64,000 nucleotides of DNA from Pontederia crassipes. Lineage: Eukaryota > Streptophyta > Magnoliopsida > Commelinales > Pontederiaceae. Shown here piece after piece: positions 22,931 to 36,321 of this stretch. Numbering within the stretch: the stretch's first letter is position 1; the number at the start of each line of letters is the position of its first letter. Under the pieces are notes generated by a model. That model had not been told where the DNA came from. It searched no databases and saw only the letters and a list, made by a program, of their open reading frames with translations. The stretch is from NCBI GenBank assembly GCA_030549335.1, contig JAUKPH010000019.1, positions 16,628,001 through 16,692,000 on the forward strand. The letters run 5' to 3'. Made by a program: the position numbers and the translations under genes.

Positions 22931-24298
22931 CTGAACCAATATTACCACTTGTACTTTATACTAATTTGGCTGCTTCTCCTGATGTTAAGTTCTTTATTAT
23001 TTGCTCTTTTCTCATCTGGTAGGGAATATGATGCGCCATCTCATATTGTAAGCTGGCATTTCTTGCAACGTAGAATCACACATGAGGGCAACTCTCTCTC
23101 CACTATGGAAACCTCGAAACTAGTTTTGAAGCATAAGAGAATCTTTTGAAAACAACCAAATGGCCACGATGTCCATATCTTTTATATAAATTTGAGCTTT
23201 GATGCTGTTCTAAAATAAACTGCTATCCGCAAGCTGTCGTCTTACGTAGTTAATCCACATAGATTACAGAGCTTATTACGTTCTACTGATTGCAATAATT
23301 GGTTCTAGGTGCTGAGTGGTAACGGTTGAGGATAACTTCTTGCAGCAGCATCGATATCTTCATGCCAAAGATTTTCTGCAGAAAACCTCCACTAGTTTTC
23401 AGTAGTACCAGTGGTCACATACTCTTGACAGTTGGCCCTGTTTTCAATAGTCAATCTTTAATTAGATAACTTTCATCAATAACTAAGCATAGACCACGAC
23501 TTACGGTGTTTGATTTCACGAGAAATCTCTAAATAGAAGCTAAAGGTTCGTTCTGTTTCTAGTAGCTACATGTTGCTCCACTTTTCTGCAGAAAGTCACA
23601 ATAGAACAACATATTGCATAAAGTAAACGTTGATGACAAGGTTGTATAAGCCATGGAAGGATTCAACTCGATGCAAATACTCAATACCCAACTCTGAGTG
23701 AGATGAATGGAAAAAAAAATCCTCAAAAGTTTCTAACTTCCAAAGGCCCAAAACGCACAACGATTTCTTCAGCAGGGAAATGTTACAATGGTGGATACAC
23801 AAAATTGCTTATCCAGTTTGAGAGTGCACATGTAAAATCTCTTTACAAGTTTTCCGTATAGAATGTATTAAAAAGTGTCACCCGCATCTGATCGTAATTG
23901 TATCAGGAGGATATGACAAGCAACAAAATTCAGACTCAAAATGAAGTCTCTTGGCTAAGTGACATTTCCTGCATGTTCTGAACATGAAAAATTGCTCTCC
24001 AATGGCTTGTAGTTGTAACAAATCATATTCAATCAAACTTCTCCCCAGTTATTCTCCCCGCACTTTGATGTCGTGGCAAGAATCAGATGCCAGCCTCCAA
24101 TTCTTGATTTTTGTAATCACATTTGGCAAGTTTTATCACCAAGGACCCCAAGAGATGGTCACAGGCCTCTTTTAGGATGGGAAGTTTGAAGCCAATGTGT
24201 GCCCAGATGCCTGCATCACTCCAACATAAATGATGCCATCATCTGCAGATAATCCACTGGCCTCCTTTAGGATAGGAAGCTTGAAGCAGAGGATCATT
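22931..24298. other. Region 3' of the ethylene receptor gene
   Basis: This probably includes the receptor's 3' UTR on the minus strand. I searched the minus strand for a receiver domain and found none. A short partial direct repeat (cttcaagcttcctatcctaa / cttcaaacttcccatcctaa on the minus strand, about 24180-24290) follows the stop codon. Nothing else is supportable. Confidence 0.45.
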
Positions 24299-27200
24299 CT
24301 AATTCTGGGAGCTACGGCGAGGTTGCAGTTGTAACCGGAGAAAAAGGGTCATACTCTTTGGCAGACCTTGTGAATCTGGAACTACCAAGATATTACCCTG
24401 CATGAGCTGAAATTACATCTTAAGCTTGTTAGTTTGTCCACAGCTGATGGATCAGCATAAGCAAGAATCAAATCAGATAAAACTTAACTATATGATGACA
24501 GCATTATCGATTAACTATCATCGAAAAAACACTATATCTTTTGTAGGAACCATTAGCACTGGAAATGCACTGACAATAAGCTGTTGGATCAGCATAATGC
24601 GTAAGAAACCAACTTTAGGAGCATGACCAGCCAGATACTAGTAGGGGAGAAATGGAACAACCAGATACTAGTAGGGGAGAAATGGAACAAACTTCCTTCT
24701 TTCCTAATCAGAGGTTCAATCTTATAACCTAAACTATTCTCTACAATGGATGAAACTTTACAAACCAGACAACAAACAACAACAACAAAGCCTTATCCCA
24801 CTAGGTGGGGTCGGCTACATGGATCATACGACGCCATTCCGATTCGTTGATCCATGTTCATAAGATTCGACATGATTTTATGCTGGCTGTCGGGGCCTAA
24901 CACAACCCTCCTCCTTTATCCGGGCTTGGGACCGGCTATAAAATATAGGCGGAGTTAAACTTTACAAACCAGACATTCAGAAAAAAAGTTCACCAATAAA
25001 ATGCATGCCAGATGAGTTACTCAAACTCAAGATTGTGCAAATTCAAGTAGTTACAACTTCTTACCACCTTGATGTTTACCTATTCAGAGTTTATAGGACT
25101 AAATGAAAACATGCCTTATATTTTATTACAGTACAATTTAAGAAAACTAATGGACCATATTCCCTATTTGCACAGTCAGACATTATATAGTAATTCAAGT
25201 GAAATGTCTTGGGAACAGTCCATGTTACAAATACAGAAAACCACGTATCAGGATAGAGTCGGTTGATTCCTTCAAGAAAAAGGTTGAGTAAAGTGATGCA
25301 TTGTAGGTGTGTTACATGTGTACAAGCTAGACTTGTTAAAGACTTCCACCAACAACAACAACAAAGCCTTATCCCACTAGGTGGGGTCGGCTACATGGAT
25401 CATACGACGCCATTCCGCTCTATTAGTAACATATTCGTTGATCCATGTTCATAAGATTCGACAGGATTTTATGCTGGCTGTCGGGGCCTAACACAACCCT
25501 CCTCCTTTATCCGGGCTTGGGACCGGCTATAAAATATAGGCAGAGTTTTGTTAAAGACTTCCACCAATCAAGAAAAAGGTTGAGTAAAGTGATGCATTGT
25601 AGGTGTGTTACATGTGTACAAGCTAGACTTGTTAAAGGCTTCCACCAATCATGAGGACACATATGAAAAGAATGTTCTAATTACTAGACCAGTTGTAAAT
25701 ATGTAACTGTAGGTACCTGCACAAGCCTTTTACACATGCTGAAGCTGAGGGTCATATCAAGACCTTTGCTACTGCACCTCCTCTCAAGCTGAATTGATGA
25801 TACTGATTTCGAACTTAATGATCTTCTAATAGCAACCTCAAATTTCACACATGTATACCCACTTGAAAAGTTTGACCTCCACGGAGCTAGCCTCTGCTTT
25901 TGCCACTCCTCCAATTCATCCTCACTCCACATTCGTAATGTTACATATCCTTCATTCAGCCTATTTAACAAGCTGCCAATAATATGCAAAATTATGTGAA
26001 GAATCCGCCTCTCATCGCCGACAACTCTATCAGGCACCATGTTCTCAACCTGGAAACCAAATCCAAAGCCCATACGGTCACAGAGACACCTGGCGATGCT
26101 AGCAGCCTCCTTAACCAATTGATGCAGATGAAAGGGCCTAATTTCCAATGCAAAATCTTCACCATTGGTAGCAGATATCTCGACCACATCATTAATCAAA
26201 GTTGAAACAACATTACCAGTTTTTGCCATAGCATCAACAGCGAGTCTCTGTTCAGAAGTCAAATTTTCCTGTTGCATCATAGACAACAGACCGAGAATTG
26301 ATTGCATAGGCTTCTTCATTCCTCGGCTGACAACATTTTGGAATGAGTTCCTTCCTTCACTAGGCATCATAAGGTCCTGCTTCGCCTGTAGCAATGCCTT
26401 ATTCTGCTCTACCAATTTGTCTCTCATTAGATGCGACTCCTCCAAGACAGCAGCATGAGATAATGCAACAGCAACCTGATCAGCAACCACTTCAATAATC
26501 TCTAGCTCATGTTGCCTCCAAATCCTTGAGTCATCTTTAGGGAGTACCAATACCAATATGGCATAGCATGTTTGGATGAGTTGAGGTGTTCCACCTTTGA
26601 AATCAGCAACTTTCAGAATAGGCATTCGTATTGCGGCAACAGCTCCAGACTCAATAAGTACTCCACTACTTGCACAACCAAGAGCAGATTCTGGCTTTAG
26701 TATTTTCACACCATTTGTTTCCTTAATTGCCAATATATCTGGATCATCCATAGGAACCGGAAGAATATTGCCAGAAGAGCTACTTCTGTTCAACTCATGA
26801 GTGAGAATCATATCTGACTTATCCTCATTTGGCATCCACACAGCACAATTTTGCAGTTCCAATGTCTTTGATAGCTCAACCAAGGTTGTGTACAAAATTG
26901 TATGCCTATCAAGTGATTTCCGGATCTCCTGAGTTAGCATACGCACATGCCAGCTAGCTTCTTCCTTCCTTTTCATCAACCCTACTTCACGGTCTAACTC
27001 ACAAGCTTTGATCCTCAGAAAATTCTCCCTCAACTTCACTCTAAGGAGCTGAGGAATCAAAGTCAAGAGGGTTATAGCAGTTAAGAATGACACAAGAGCT
27101 GTAAGGAATTTTGTAGCTGTAAGAGCTAACATCAGAAGGAACGAATGTGGCTCATAGGTGAACACATTAAGTAGGTGAGTTAATCCACAGAGAGTTATGA

Positions 27201-27459
27201 ATGACACGAACTGGAAGACAACCCATTTAAAGGGAAAAAGGCTGGAGCATGTTACAAAATATAAAAGCTCTAGGGGAATGGAGAAATAAGCCGCTGCAAT
27301 CAAGAAGTCGCTCACTTTCTGGCATCTAAAAATGTCGTTTACACTCCAAAAGTGGTCTCCGTCACAATTGCAGACTGAAAATTCATCCTCGGAGGCAGAA
27401 ACGACGACAAAGTTAGATAGGATCAACAGGCAATTGCAGAACAAAATTAACATTTCCAT
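24299..27459 (-). CDS. Subfamily-2 ethylene receptor (ETR2/EIN4/ERS2 type), no receiver domain
   Basis: Two coding exons: 27459-25717 (581 codons from ATG at 27459) and 24406-24299 (35 codons plus stop). They are joined phase 0 by a GT-AG intron (25716-24407). Predicted 616 residues, endoplasmic-reticulum membrane. An N-terminal extra hydrophobic segment, typical of subfamily 2, precedes three transmembrane helices (about 50-140). The copper-binding pair is kept, Cys91 and His95 in LCGLTHL. A GAF domain (about 160-345) and a degenerate histidine-kinase region (about 370-600) follow. The phospho-acceptor His is replaced by Arg (VVSRGMKKPM, about residue 379) and the N box is eroded, as in subfamily 2. 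Exon 2 (MQGNILVVPDSQG...) ends the kinase-like region, then stops, so there is no receiver. By family knowledge these receptors repress ethylene responses through CTR1 until ethylene binds. The intron position matches ETR2 relatives. Confidence 0.93.
24631..24690. repeat. Perfect 30-bp tandem duplication in the receptor intron
   Basis: The 30-bp unit beginning ccagatactagtaggggaga occurs twice back to back (24631-24660, 24661-24690) without a mismatch, so it is probably recent. Confidence 0.9.
24771..24956 (-). mobile_element. SINE-like element with RTE-type 3' tail (copy 1, in receptor intron)
   Basis: Read on the minus strand it begins aactccgcctatattttata and ends gggataaggctttgttgttg with a (TTG)n tail. 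A perfect 18-bp target duplication, aaactttacaaaccagac, flanks it (24753-24770, 24957-24974). It is about 186 bp with no coding region. It shares its exact 5' end with the copy at 25353-25547, so it is a defined short element and not a randomly truncated LINE. Its 3' end matches the LINE tail at 16109-16330. Confidence 0.85.
25264..25650. repeat. Tandem duplication of about 90 bp in the receptor intron, separated by a SINE
   Basis: The unit containing caagaaaaaggttgagtaaa and gtgttacatgtgtacaagct occurs at about 25270-25350 and again at about 25568-25650. The SINE at 25353-25547 sits at the end of the first unit. The duplication probably preceded the insertion. Confidence 0.85.
25353..25547 (-). 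mobile_element. SINE-like element with RTE-type 3' tail (copy 2, in receptor intron)
   Basis: Same family and orientation as copy 1. A 20-bp target duplication, ttgttaaagacttccaccaa, flanks it at 25333-25352 and 25548-25567. It carries a small internal length difference (ctattagtaacata) relative to copy 1. Confidence 0.85.
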
Positions 27460-28380
27460 CAAGCGCTTTCAACAAATTCGCACACGGTAAGAGGACCAGC
27501 CAAAGATGTATTTTCTAACAGGATTATAGACGTTAATCCCAGTTAGTATTCTTCTAATTCCCTGTAATAAAAAACAGTATTAATCCATAAAACTTCAAAA
27601 CAAGAACAATAATTTGGTATAGGAACTTTATGCAGAAAAGCTATAAACAATCTTAGAATCACTATCAATTTTCCATATGATAAACTACCAGGCCTTTGGG
27701 TACTCATCACTTATTCTTTAACCCCTTCACGTTCCCCTTATAAATTAGCTCAATGGTTCCAAAATCAAAACTTTTTCACCATCATCTAGGGGCAAACCCC
27801 TAAATAGCACCTCCAAAAAAGGTGACTTCACCTTCTTCATGGATGCCTCCCTTCTTCCCCTCTCCCTCTACCTCCACAACCAAAAACGATACGACGACGC
27901 ATCAAGTGGAAATCAACACTAAAACGGATTGAATTCGAACACCGAAACCAAATGAACACCGGAGATCAAATCAGAGCCAAAAGACGGACCTCTTGCCCGC
28001 AAATCGCAATCTCCAATTGATCACAGCTCAGGTGCTAACAAGTAAACGGATAAGACAAGGCGACCTCGACGCCGAGCAGAACGACAAGAAAGGCGTGGCC
28101 TTGAGTCTCCCGACCGGCAAATCGCGAGCTCCCAAGAGCAGTCCGCCACTGCAGCGAAGCGGGGTTGGAATTTTCGGTTGGAGACGTCTGCGGAGACCAT
28201 TCTCGGACCATCACTCCATCGCCGCGTCCTCAGGGCATTGCAGCAAGGATCAGAAAAGCGAGCGAAGGCTCCTCCTCCTGGTAATCGTACAAAGAGGACC
28301 ACAGCAACAGCAGAAGCTGGCGAAAAAAATTTATTTGGCAAAAGCGGCAGAAGAAGATATTTTTAGTATCATGTTCCCAT
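27460..28380 (-). promoter_or_regulatory. Probable 5' UTR, leader intron and promoter-proximal region of the ethylene receptor
   Basis: Upstream of the ATG on the minus strand, a pyrimidine-rich tract with ttattacag at about 27562 looks like a 3' splice site. A possible donor (caagag|gtccgt) lies near 27990. The block 27990-28350 is clearly more GC- and CpG-rich than its surroundings, as expected of a first non-coding exon. A leader intron is common in this receptor subfamily. The open frames on both strands here are not convincing proteins. Confidence 0.4.
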
Positions 28381-31300
28381 TTACCGATTGCTTGCGGCTC
28401 GGCTCCCATTTGATATTTTCTTCTCTTTTTTTTCTTCCTTACAAATGTTTATTTTAACGAAGGTAAAATTGCATAAAAATTTTAAAATTCGCTTTCTTTC
28501 TTACGTTCTTTTTTTATAGAAACTGTCAAATTTAAAGTTTTTGTTATGTTTGATTTAAAATACTTTTTATTCGATTAAAAACAGAAAAGCCGGTATGCGT
28601 TTCACATTAATCTCGAAGAATTTTTAAAATAAACAATTAAATTTGATATGAAAAGTTCACAAACAATGTTGGTTCTCGAGAATTAATCGAATTGATAGAA
28701 AAATTTAAGTTAGAGTTTTAATGAAAAAATATAATAACGAAGATTTAAAAAATTGATTTGATAAATAAATTTTAGTGAGTGTTTGAATAAAAAATAAGAA
28801 CTAAAAATATAATTTATTATTTTATGAAATATAAAATTATAATAAATAAGAATATATTATTAATATTATAATTTACATAAATTATAATATTAATAATATT
28901 ATTTAATAATTTACGTATATTTTAAGATTCAAATATAATATAATTTTTTAAATAATAATCGATTAGTTTAATTAATAAAATATTTATTAATTATTAGAAC
29001 TAATTATTTTATAATGGTTTTAATTAATAATATTTAATAAATTATTTTATAATATCACTAATAATATATTAATAAATAACTAAATAATATATATTTATAT
29101 TACAAAATAATAAAAATAGATGTAAAAAAAAGTTAAAAATTGAGATTGACAAGACATAAAGTAGAAGAAAAAGAATAAATATTTTTATCTTCGACAAGAA
29201 CTTTTGACCAGACGTCACATATAAAATTTTCATCACACACTGTGTTTGATAGAACTTGAACAAATTCTGCTATCAAATGCAGTCGAAGGATACTACAAAT
29301 AATATTATTAAAAGTATAAAAGAAACTAAATAAAAATATATTTATATCTTCTTCATGACTTCATTATAAATTATTATTAGCTTAAAATATTTAGTATGTA
29401 AAAAAAATGAAATTGCTCGATAAACAGTGAGAGAAAGGAGAACAGCTCAATTTATTTTTCAACCCGAAGAGTTGACCAAAATATATAGACACATCTTTTC
29501 CTCATTATTACAGCGCATTTGTTGTATTCCTAAAGGAAAAAAAGACAGCAAAAACTTGAATTCTCTTTGGTCCACGAATAATTATTCTTGGAACAGGAAT
29601 AATTATTCTGATGAATTAATTGTTTTTTAGAGATCTGAAGTAAGAATACAATTTTTTTGCCTTTTCAATGAAATAATATATTTCTAAATATTGCAAGGTT
29701 AACCTTTTTAATGACAAGGTCTATTTTTCACCTTTTTTAAAAGTTTTTTTAATAATGTTTAACAGAATATTATGGAATAAACTCTTATACTCATTTTGAT
29801 ACTTAAATCAAATTCAATTCAGAATTAACGTAATAACATAATAAAAGCAATAAATAGAGCTCACAAAAACATAATACAATTTTTTAAGTGAAAAATGAAA
29901 AACAATATCCCATTTCAAACCAAACTCAAAAGAAAAAGTATGTTTAAAAAATCCAAACATCAAAGACTCAGACACCAAATCAATGTATATATATATCATT
30001 TTTTCATATATGTATATATATAATATATATATATATAATGATGGGTGTCCCCCACATGCATGCAGGTAGACATGATTTATGTGCAGGAGGGCCCCCCTCC
30101 GTCTCGGTTGGGTCCCTGCATCGTAGGGGGTCTTGGATTCGTATCCCGAGATGAAGCGAACCTGGACACAGTTGGCGGTGAGTCATTGCCCCTCGCACCC
30201 CACCACCACCTGCATCTCATCTGCACACGTCTCATTCTACCGCCCCCACATTTTCGGAATTCCTGCTTTTTTTATAATAATAATAATTGTGCTACTATAT
30301 ATCGTGATAATCATAATTAATTATTAACCTATAGATTTTTAAATATTACGATAGTCATTGATGCGGTGCATTACTGTTTTACTTTTACATCCTACCGAAT
30401 CGAATAGATCAACCACTCTTTAAATTAGTAGATCATAAAGTAATCTGATCCATTGGCCATCTGATCTAACTTTATTACTAAACTATATCTGAAAGAAACA
30501 AATATTGTGATCCACAAAACTTTTAGCTACAATTACTTAGATCACCATCATCATTATTACTATTATTATTATATTATTGATTCCTCTCCAAAGAGGATGA
30601 AGATAAAGATATGGACAGGTAGGTCTCACCTGTGTCTGGGCTCCCTTTTCCTGCGAGCTTTTCACGCAACCTAAGGAGATAATTGGTCAAGATCGGCGGG
30701 TCCCGGGGGAGGCATCGGAGAGGCGACGTGGTGCCCTTGTACGCCACATGATCAATGTGGAGTGTCTTCGCTTTTGTTCCCCTTTTTTTTTTCTTCCTTT
30801 TTACTCAGGTGCCGGATGCCATGCTTTTTTTTCTAAAAATGTTTGTTCGTTCTTTTAGAATATTGATAAACATTATTTTTAGAAAAAAAATTGATCGTGC
30901 TGAACGAATCGATTCAATAAAAATAATCCAATTGAACCGGTTCAATACAAAAAGATTTCACTGTATTAGATTTTATTATTAAATGAGAACATTATACTAT
31001 TTTACTACCTCATATTAAGGGAGGTCATATTGTATTAGACTTCAAGATATTTTCCATATCTTTTTCGATTACGAAGGATAATTAAGAGGACATAAGTCTC
31101 ACTGAGATCACAAGGTGTAGTGTAACTCTGTAAGATATATACTCTGGTCTGGTACGTAATATTTTTCCAAAGTGTTAATAAAAAAATTATGAATAATAAA
31201 TATCGACCAATCAGCGGGAGTTTGACGCGAAGGACCATACGAGAGTTAACGATCAACATCTAATTTAAAAATTGTGACATCGTGGGCTATATGTTACCAG

Positions 31301-33919
31301 GCTTAGGTCTCTGGGCTTCTTCAAGATGGTCCATGAGCTTTCCAAGTCCTTTGCCATCGTTCTTGTTTGTTTCCAAGAAAGCGATGCTTCCGATTGATTG
31401 AACCCGCAACAAATGGAGGGTGTTGATATAAATATAATGCAATGTCGCCTTATTTACTAACATATGGCTTGGTTTGCCCCACTTGAGCGTAATCCTTCTT
31501 TTTCCAAAGTAGTCGCCATAACTGTGCCATTGTACCATTGTTGCCATGTTTTTTTTTTCTTTTTTTTCAAAAAAAAAATGAACTAGTTCTTCAATATTTG
31601 AGAATCAATTATGATACAACAGCATGAACCCTATTAATTAAGAGACTATAAATTTAATCTAATTCATATCTTTTTTGACTTATCTTTCTATCTACTAGAC
31701 TCACATCAAAAGGCGGAGGGAGGTACTGCACGCGCTTGCACGTGTTGACACTGAAATTACTTAATTCATTATGATGTGTTTTGGACTCAAATAGCCAATT
31801 GATCTGCTGGTATCAACAACTAAATGGAATAACGCCATCCCGAATTCCAATATCCTTGCGGCAATTATTTTCCTTCCTGTTCAATTTATTTTTTGTTTCT
31901 ATATCATAATTCTTTTACGGGCAGTTAGATTTACAAAAATCTTATATACCACTTTTTTTTTTGCTAATTCATTCGTGTTGGACATATTACATTGCTTTTT
32001 CCTTTTGTGGCCATAAAGCTATTATGCCATTTTATTCTTGGCGCTTCTTTCGTTATTAAGTTTTAGGTTCTCTTTAAATATATTTTATTAAATTTAAATT
32101 TAATATAATAATTTCATTAACATCATTCTATAAAACTTATATATCATTAATTTAACTTCATATCTTTCATCCATCCAGGTAAAATGTTTGATTATTTATA
32201 TATAATTATTTTAGATATATAATTATGTCATTTGTTAAAGTTGTATTCCATTATTGAAAAGTTGTCTAAAATGAAAACCTCACTAGACTAATTTGTTAAA
32301 AGAATCATCACATTTTTATTAAAAATTATTAGTTTTAGTTATAGTTATTTAAAAAATGACTTATTGAATATTATTTTTTTACCAAAAAAATGATATTTAT
32401 AATTTTTTTAATTTGCTAATTTAGTTATAAAATATCATATATATGGATAATTTGGACTAGAGATTTTAGTTAATTTTTACATTTCATAAAAAAAATGAAT
32501 TCAAAAGCTTGTAATTATAATTTTAAAGACATAAAAATAAAATATCTTATTATATGTTACTTAGTGAATGCACCGTCGATTGTTCTTAGCTCCGCCGCTG
32601 ACTCACTCATGATAAAAACTGAATTAATATTTGCTTAAAGTGATCAAAAAATTTAGAAGATGAATATTGTGCACTCTTTCGTGACTAAGTTAAAGAAAAC
32701 GTCGGATTAATTAGGGTTAAAGCATTCCTTTCTAGTTGTCAAGACGATAATATCTAGGATAGGGTCACTTGATTTTAGTTTTGCATTTTTTTTTTGGATT
32801 ATGTACGTAAAGAAAGGAAAAAAAATAACAAAAGAAAAGATGTCATAATAAGCCACACACTTGGAAGCCTATTGAATTAATTGAAACCCATTCCATGCGT
32901 CCCAAACTACACCACAATGGCCATTGGGCCATTATCTGCAGAACATCACTGAAATGTAGTCGTTTACTGCTTTATTAATATATACAAGTGTGATAGTCCG
33001 TGTCATGTGTGAATAATGCAAAATTAGATAAATCGTATATTTATAAAATAATTAAATATTAATTTGATATATTTTAATATTAGTTGAAGAAAATATGATA
33101 TTTATGCATTAAAAAATTATGTATTAATCTGTCTAGCTAATTTACTTTGTGTCCTACTTATTTTCTTCGCTTTTTAGAAAATAATACTATCATCAAGTTT
33201 GAGATACGAATTTGTTATTATATTTCATATTTATATGCATTTTATGATACATAAAGTCATATATTATATTTATTTTGATGACTACACTAAGGAAACATCT
33301 TATTGGTATAGCTCGCTAAATGAATAATATACTAAGAAATTGTAGCACCTGCACAATAAAAATGACATTTTTAATAATAAATAAAAAATAAAATGCTATA
33401 AACAAACACGGTAATGCTTAAAAATAAATAAAAAGGATTCTTTACAATAAATATACATAATATAGTAATGACAATTAAAAGGAGATATTTTATAGAACTC
33501 CAAATATGATAAAAAAAAGGTTAGAGAATGCAAAACATTAAAGTTTATTCTCAGTATTTGAATTATTTGTATTTATTTATCTCTGGGTATATAAAATTTA
33601 ACCAACATTATTAATTTTATATTGGTAATTCAACATTAATAATTTTATATTATTAACATTCTCTCACACAATTTTGATTTAGTCTAACTCAGTACGTGGA
33701 TAACAAATAAGAAAGAATTTTTTTTATTAAGTTATTAATAAGATTTACTCTTATCATACTATATTAAAATTGATGTGCTAATTAATTTTTTAAAAACTTA
33801 AATCATTAGAAAAAGTTTATTAATAATTTTATATACTTAACAACATCCATCCATTCAAGAATGCAAACATTGTTGATTTGGAATGAAAACTTTGTTGCAG
33901 ACAATCCGGGTGTCATATG
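28381..33919. other. Long AT-rich intergenic region
   Basis: No protein-coding gene is recognised over about 5.5 kb. It holds a TA-rich microsatellite near 29985-30040 and a short GC-richer block at 30040-30270 with a tRNA-like B-box word (ggattcgtatcc). A second GC-richer block lies at 30600-30760, and there are many AT-only stretches. A minus-strand frame at 31287-31547 is listed separately. Confidence 0.45.
31287..31547 (-). CDS. Hypothetical short open frame, 86 codons
   Basis: An ATG-started minus-strand frame whose product begins MATMVQWHSYGDYFGKRR and ends near PKPGNI. I do not recognise it. It is less AT-biased than the flanking DNA, which is the only hint that it might have been coding. 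It may equally be a fragment of an old element or chance. Confidence 0.15.
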   Translation of the reverse strand: MATMVQWHSYGDYFGKRRITLKWGKPSHMLVNKATLHYIYINTLHLLRVQSIGSIAFLETNKNDGKGLGKLMDHLEEAQRPKPGNI

Positions 33920-36321
33920 TGTAACGACCAAAAAAAAAGAGAGGGGAACGAGAGAATCGGTCACACTCCCCGATTCTCTCTCTTCCCCACTCCCCCCCCC
34001 TTTGGACTCCCCTCGGCCGCCACAGCTGCCACAGCTCCACTCTCCCTTCTTTGCTCTTTTTCTTTTTCTTCTCCGGCTATCGACGAATGACGAGCGACGA
34101 ACAGCGTCCAGGCGCATACCGAGCAGAATAGGGGCGAACGAGAATGCACCTCTCGCATGAGTAGCAGTCCTTTCGACACACTAGTGAGGTCGCCCACACC
34201 ACATCATCGGACAAGGACGATCGGAGGTTGAGAAGAGGACGAACGCACCTCCGGCGAACGAAATTCATCCGAAAAAGGTACCTTAGACTCGTAAATCCCC
34301 TAGATGATAAAAGGTTGATCATTTGTTGCATATTATAATTCCATTACGACCTTGAGAACTTTGCAACAGTTTTCATATTGACACCATCGCAATTCGACGG
34401 TCGGAAGCCGATCGGAAATGAGGAAGATGACCGGCGGACCTGTTTCATTCGCGAAATCAGTTGACCAACTCCGTAAGATCGGTCGACCAATCCACCGAGA
34501 ACCATGTCGATGGACTCTCGACCGGATTGTCGGTCGGCCGATCTCGCACGATCGGTCGATCGATTTGGCAAAAGTCCGCAGAGAATATCTGTGCAGATCC
34601 TAACAGTAAGGTCGACCGATCTTGCGAGGCACCGATGCGCACCAGCGATCGATCGATCAATTCATTGTGAACGATCAACCGGCTCGGTGCACAGAGCGGT
34701 CGACCGGTCCACCCATAGAAGTCGACCGATCCATTAACAACGGTCGATCGGTCTAGAGAAGAAAGATTTCGAATCCTGACATAAAAGATGAAAATACCCT
34801 TATGGCCCAAACACCCATAGTTGGGTCCAAATCTCGACTGGCCCACCTGAGATCATGTCTAATATAGTAAGACATGTGACAGACTTTTCTTCCAAAGGAA
34901 GGGGATCTGACTTTACCGTTTTCTGATCTATGATTTCAAACTCCAATGATGATAAACAAGATAAGTAAAGTAAATATGAAATAACGGAATAGCTATATGC
35001 CGCACATAGTATAGAGGCTAACAGGTGGGTATTAATAGCCCCACCATGGCTAACGTCATAAGGTGGGTATTAATAGCCCCACTGTGACGGTATTACAGAG
35101 ATAGAGAAGGGACAAGTAGCTGTACTGAAGAGATAGTGCACCTACTAGTATTAACGACCACTGCTCCTGGACCACAGACCCTCTCCCACCTTTGCTCCGA
35201 ATAAGGGTGATGTATTACGCACTCTTCCCCCACGGGGGCAACATATAGATTATAAAGTATAGTGCTAGAGGGACATGTAGCTCAGTTGAGAAGACAATGA
35301 AACACAACGATCACTATTCCCGTGGCACAGGTCCTCTCCCGCCTGTATTCCAAAAAGGGTATGCCTTAGCATGCACCTTTCTTTTATGGGCATCATGGCA
35401 ACATAATGTATAGAGGCACTTCTAGCTTCGCACTTAATTAAGTTGAGCTCGCATAGGATAACGAACTTCAAGGACTTTATAGTAATGTAAAAGATGTAGT
35501 ATCACATAGAGTAAAGCAAAGCATGGTAATGTACAACAGAGTACACTATGGTAAAATTAAAGCATAACATGGTAAAGTATTGTATTGCGTACAGTAAAGC
35601 ATGATAGAGTAATATAAAGTAAAATACAGAACATGATATAGTAAAGATAAAATATTGTCTACAGAACAGAGCAATGTATTGATATAGTAATGAATAAAGT
35701 ATAGACATAGATAAGTATTGTCCATGGCCCACTGTGATCAAAGTATTGAGACCAATGTTAAAAGAACACGTGTTCTATTGATCACCCTTTATTATTATTA
35801 TTATTATTGATTTGAAGCTGATTATCATTTTATCGTCTATGTATCTATGCGTACTGGACGTTCCGCTCACGGGTATTCTATGCCCCTGTATTGGAATTTT
35901 GCAGGTAAGAACCTTGCTTAGGGAGGTGTTGGAAAGCGCAGAGCTCAAGGACCGTTGCACATGACTCGACTAATGCTATAGTTTTTTGCTCCTTTATTTT
36001 CTTATTTGAATTCCTTGATCTTGTATCCGAAAGATATTGCAATTTCCTCTTTTAACCTAGCATATGGGAATATTTACTCAAACTATTTGAATCATCTAAA
36101 TTCCGTTTTTCTTGAACAATTTCATTAAATATGACATCCTTTGATTTTCTAATGATATTTCTTCTGCAAACTCCTTTCTTTCAATTGTTTATTTATTATT
36201 TCTATTGCCACGTGGTCCATTTATTGACTGGTCAATGTCAAGGAAGCAGTAGGCAATGTAGCTCTCCATTGGTCAATCTGACTGCATACGTGACAGAAGG
36301 GCTGATTTTGGGAGCTTTACA
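33920..36321 (+). repeat. 5' LTR of the gypsy fossil
   Basis: The LTR runs from TGTAACGACC to ctttaca just before the primer-binding site. It contains a CpG-rich cluster of ggtcgaccgat / cgatcgatcg palindromes at about 34380-34760 and a short (TTA)n run near 35790. Confidence 0.8.

Noticed and set aside
22931-24298. Possible receiver-domain exon of the ethylene receptor
   Set aside because: The minus strand shows no LLADDD / VLDLQM-type motifs in any frame.
28021-28457. Open frames on both strands upstream of the ethylene receptor
   Set aside because: They are better explained as the GC-richer 5' leader exon of the receptor gene. No domain is seen.
30045-30260. Possible tRNA-derived SINE (B-box-like ggattcgtatcc)
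   Set aside because: No A box at the right distance, no tail and no target duplication are seen.
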